From positions 1-24,351 of the forward strand of contig CAZTMX010000021.1 in assembly GCA_964614855.1 (NCBI GenBank): DNA of 24,351 nt, given 5' to 3'. The notes under the pieces were generated by a model. That model had not been told where the DNA came from. It ran no database searches and saw nothing but the letters and a program-made list of their open reading frames with translations. This document shows positions 21,716 through 24,351 of this stretch, in pieces (within the stretch, counting starts at the first letter, position 1; every line of letters starts with the position of its first letter). Source of the DNA: CAWJHE01 sp964614855. GTDB taxonomy: Bacteria > Chloroflexota > Anaerolineae > Anaerolineales > UBA4823. The translations under genes and the position numbers were made by a program.

Positions 21716-24351
21716 TTGTCTGACCTTTTGTTTTTGGTATTGTCTGCCTGATCCGGCGTATCATCCTGTGAGAAAACTTTCTGCGACAAACCATTTTGCT
21801 TCATATCCTCACTCATCATTTCATTCTCTGTGGAGGCCTTTTGGGCCAGATCGGAAAGTTGATGATAGATCTCAAGCAAATGATCGCTTAACTGCCGTGG
21901 GCGATTGTACGCTCCAGATAAGACAGCCTCCAGGATATCCTTTACGGTTTTTGGCAGACGTTGGTCATCATATGTCCAGCGGGCGGTATACGTGGCGGAT
22001 GCAGCATCAATCTCTTCCGGTCGGGTCGGACCCAGGGGCAACGCGCCAGCAGCAGGCCGTCCAGTGAGAATGTGGTGTAAGGCTCGCGCGCCAAACTGTA
22101 CCAGGTCAAAACGAGCGTCTGCTTCTGATAGCCCGCCGGGGTAGCGCCGGGCGATGTTCCAATCGATGATCGTCACGCCGTTTATGCTTTCATTCCAGTA
22201 GTAATGCAGAATTTTGTGATCCCGGTAGGCGATATTCCGGTTGTGTGCTGCTTCAAGGATATCACAAATTTGGATCGAGATCAGCAGCCCTTCCAGGATC
22301 GGTAGGAAGCGCCCGCGTGTGTACCCGGTATCACAGAGCAGCATCAAGTTTTGGCTGCGGTCGTGCACTGGTAATGCCAGGTACGGCAGCCAACCGCGTT
22401 GGCTGCGCTCCGGCAGGTCGGCCAGAAAATTGTGCGCGGCATCCGGCCCGTAACGTACCGCGTGCCCGCTCAGGTTTTCTGCAGAAACCTGTTGGTCATC
22501 CACCGGCAGTTTTTGTCCAGGAGAGAGCTCCAAAAACCCGCATTCCAGCAAGGGGGAGACTCCGGGTACATCGTGCAGCAAAGAGAGTACCTGGACTTCT
22601 TCACGAAAGAGCGGCAGGGCGTAATCCATGCGGTCGGGCCGCATGATCTTGAAGGCAACCTTGGTTTGTTTGCGCCCATGCCCTTTCAGATACCCATTGA
22701 AGACGCGCGCCGATGAGCCGATGGCTTCCGGCGCCCAGGTATCCAATGTATCACCCAGGTGGAGCGTTTGTCCTTTGCCAAAGCTGGTTTCCTGCATACC
22801 GTTTACCGTGGGTTCTACAGATCCGGTATGTGTGGTGCGTTCCAGGCGCAACACCTTGCCAGGGGTCGCCAGTACAGGGTGTTGGGGCTCCATTTCCAGC
22901 AGCCATCCAAGGTAAGGGCGTGCTGCGGGTGCATCCAAAAGCACTTCTGCCGGGTCGTTCCCGCGCCGCAGCTTTCGCAGTGAAATGAGCAGCTCTACCA
23001 GCCAACCTGCAGCGCCAACCTGGTTGCGCAGCTCTTTTCCTTCCAATTCAAAGCGGGTGATGAAATCCTGTAAAGCTTCATTCTTGCTGGGACCATTGCG
23101 CAGCCTGGAAAGCCAGCCGTCTGCCGATTGGATGGCGCGTTCGGCGCTGATCAGCCTGCGCCGGTCGGGATCCCAAACCAATATGCGCTTGAGACCGCGT
23201 TGGGCAGTGGTGAAATCCATCCTTTCCCAGGCATCCAACACAATCTGTACCTGGGCTGCAGGTTGGTCCAGGGCGCGCAGCAGCGCTTGCCCGGCAGCTG
23301 GCGCCAGCTCGAGCATCTCATCCCTGTAGCGCAGCACTTCCTGGTAGCCAATGTCAGAATCAGGCGGGTCAGGCTCCAGCTCAGTCCAACGCCGGGAGAC
23401 TTCTTCTTGCAGGCTGTGCAGCAATTTGTTATGCAGCAGATGTCTGCCGTAGCCCAGGGGAGAGCGGACTTCGTTTTCTGGGTTTTCAGCTCGCTCCTGC
23501 TCTGCCTCCAGACCTGGCTGCGCCTGGCGCGAGGAAGATTGTAAAGCCAGGATCAGGCGGTTCACTGCGGTGCGGGGTGTAATCCCCTGGCTGTTGATAT
23601 CCAGGGCAAGAAATCGAACCTGGGCGCACAAATCCTGCCACCAATCAGGGATAGGGTCATAGATCGCGGTGCGTCTGAGCTCCCACAACACGGTCAGCCA
23701 GTCGTCTTGTAAGGCAAAGTGCAGGCTGCTTCGCAAGGATGGCTCAATGGGGACCAAAGTGCTTAAACGGCTGAGCAGGCGCCATTTTGCCTGGTTGGCA
23801 TTTTCATCAGATACAAGGCGCTCGCAAAGGTTCTGAAAACCCCCTATATCACCACTTGCCAGGATTTCCTGAGCAATTCTTGAATAAAAGGGAACGGCTG
23901 ACTGGTAATCCGGTAACTCGCCATAAAGCTGGATTTGTTTTTGTACCTGGCTGAGCTGTAAATATTGAGCATAAGTGGGATTGGCTGCTGTCAAAATGTC
24001 TTGTTCAACCCGACGCGCTTGTTCAAGATCGCGCAGCGAAGCGTTTAATTTTTCTTGGATACGGCCTTTCAGGGGAGCAGCGCCCTCGCTGTAAGCATAT
24101 GTGGGGGAAATATCATGCGGCCAATTTAACCCGGTTGCCAAATCTGGGGCGGCTTCCTTTAGGAAGCGGCCCATTTCATCCAGGAATTGCAAGTAATCAT
24201 CCATCCTGGAATGCTGGCGATCTGTTGAGGCGCCGTCTGCCTGCAAGTAATGGCTGTTTCCCCAATCGAACAGTGTGAACCCAGAGCTTTGCGGGATGTC
24301 GAAGATATGGTATGCTTTTACCTCATACCAGAGAACCCCAGAGTAACTAAC
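21712..24351 (-). CDS. Atypical protein-kinase-like protein, probably two kinase-like domains, 5' end outside the window
   Basis: From the TTG at 24246 the frame encodes 844 residues, but it has no stop from there to the right edge, so the true start lies outside. Numbering from 24246, the C-terminal kinase domain (about 490-780) has a glycine-loop-like IGSSARVF, Lys533 in KVAFKIMRP and an alpha-C FREEVQVL. The catalytic loop is YRDHKILHYYW (674-684) and the DFG position reads DWN (695-697). HRD is thus YRD, the KPxN Asn is His681, and the DFG Phe is Trp. The 36 codons before 24246 include WYEVKAYHIF and LFDWGNS, which align with the same two motifs and suggest a second kinase-like domain. 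A helical repeat-like region lies between. Substrate unknown. The stop overlaps the TPR gene start by four bases. Confidence 0.75.
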   Translation of the reverse strand, partial: VSYSGVLWYEVKAYHIFDIPQSSGFTLFDWGNSHYLQADGASTDRQHSRMDDYLQFLDEMGRFLKEAAPDLATGLNWPHDISPTYAYSEGAAPLKGRIQEKLNASLRDLEQARRVEQDILTAANPTYAQYLQLSQVQKQIQLYGELPDYQSAVPFYSRIAQEILASGDIGGFQNLCERLVSDENANQAKWRLLSRLSTLVPIEPSLRSSLHFALQDDWLTVLWELRRTAIYDPIPDWWQDLCAQVRFLALDINSQGITPRTAVNRLILALQSSSRQAQPGLEAEQERAENPENEVRSPLGYGRHLLHNKLLHSLQEEVSRRWTELEPDPPDSDIGYQEVLRYRDEMLELAPAAGQALLRALDQPAAQVQIVLDAWERMDFTTAQRGLKRILVWDPDRRRLISAERAIQSADGWLSRLRNGPSKNEALQDFITRFELEGKELRNQVGAAGWLVELLISLRKLRRGNDPAEVLLDAPAARPYLGWLLEMEPQHPVLATPGKVLRLERTTHTGSVEPTVNGMQETSFGKGQTLHLGDTLDTWAPEAIGSSARVFNGYLKGHGRKQTKVAFKIMRPDRMDYALPLFREEVQVLSLLHDVPGVSPLLECGFLELSPGQKLPVDDQQVSAENLSGHAVRYGPDAAHNFLADLPERSQRGWLPYLALPVHDRSQNLMLLCDTGYTRGRFLPILEGLLISIQICDILEAAHNRNIAYRDHKILHYYWNESINGVTIIDWNIARRYPGGLSEADARFDLVQFGARALHHILTGRPAAGALPLGPTRPEEIDAASATYTARWTYDDQRLPKTVKDILEAVLSGAYNRPRQLSDHLLEIYHQLSDLAQKASTENEMMSEDMKQNGLSQKVFSQDDTPDQADNTKNKRSDK

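Noticed and set aside
21453..22067. Plus-strand open frame of 204 codons
   Set aside because: It spans the junction of two well-supported minus-strand genes and shows Ser/Arg-rich shadow composition.

Overview
The window looks like chromosomal DNA from a Chloroflexota bacterium, probably class Anaerolineae. The reasons are moderate GC, Thr/Pro-rich TPT-type linkers in two exported or anchored proteins, a SCO1664-type kinase-fold protein, and an ATP-cone/uridine-kinase fusion. The taxonomic call is inference, since no rRNA gene is present. I see no tRNA, rRNA, CRISPR array, transposase or prophage. Both ends cut genes: a SCO1664-family C-terminus at the left and a kinase-like protein at the right whose reading frame stays open to the last base.

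Left third (1-10.3 kb), mostly housekeeping. A compact homoserine dehydrogenase (+) faces a minus-strand pair, thiolase then ribosomal-protein-S1-like protein, across a strong hairpin terminator. Next come a secreted S33/TAP-type alpha/beta hydrolase with four C-terminal membrane segments (-), a divergent zinc-type CDF exporter followed by a membrane-anchored SRPBCC-like protein (+), an ATP-cone fused to a uridine-kinase-like domain (-), and ornithine carbamoyltransferase (-).

Middle (10.4-15.3 kb): a five-gene minus-strand ferrous-iron operon. Its order is a membrane-anchored DtxR/FeoA fusion, a FeoB G-domain polypeptide (frame broken at an A7 run), a separate FeoB membrane polypeptide, a soluble three-domain DtxR repressor, and a lipoprotein. 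Joints are tight: 1- and 4-base overlaps, a 10-base gap and a 20-base overlap. Upstream lies a near-consensus promoter (TTGACA, 17 bases, TATGAT) framed by four TTTAGG/CCTAAA half-sites of the DtxR/IdeR type, so iron autoregulation is very likely.

Right (15.5-18.5 kb): a plus-strand three-gene cassette. Two different MscS-type channel genes flank a 408-residue protein with a degenerate P-loop and a winged-helix-like C-terminus. Its DNA is visibly more AT-rich than its surroundings. This is the best candidate for an under-described system, possibly a nucleotide-fold or sensor-gated osmotic channel.

Far right (18.6-24.35 kb): a minus-strand operon of an atypical, probably tandem, protein-kinase-like protein, a TPR/single-TM/SH3-like protein (4-base GTGA overlap) and an M20 metallopeptidase (3-base gap). 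It resembles an envelope signalling unit. Both kinase-like domains appear to carry His where the KPxN Asn should be, and DWx instead of DFG.
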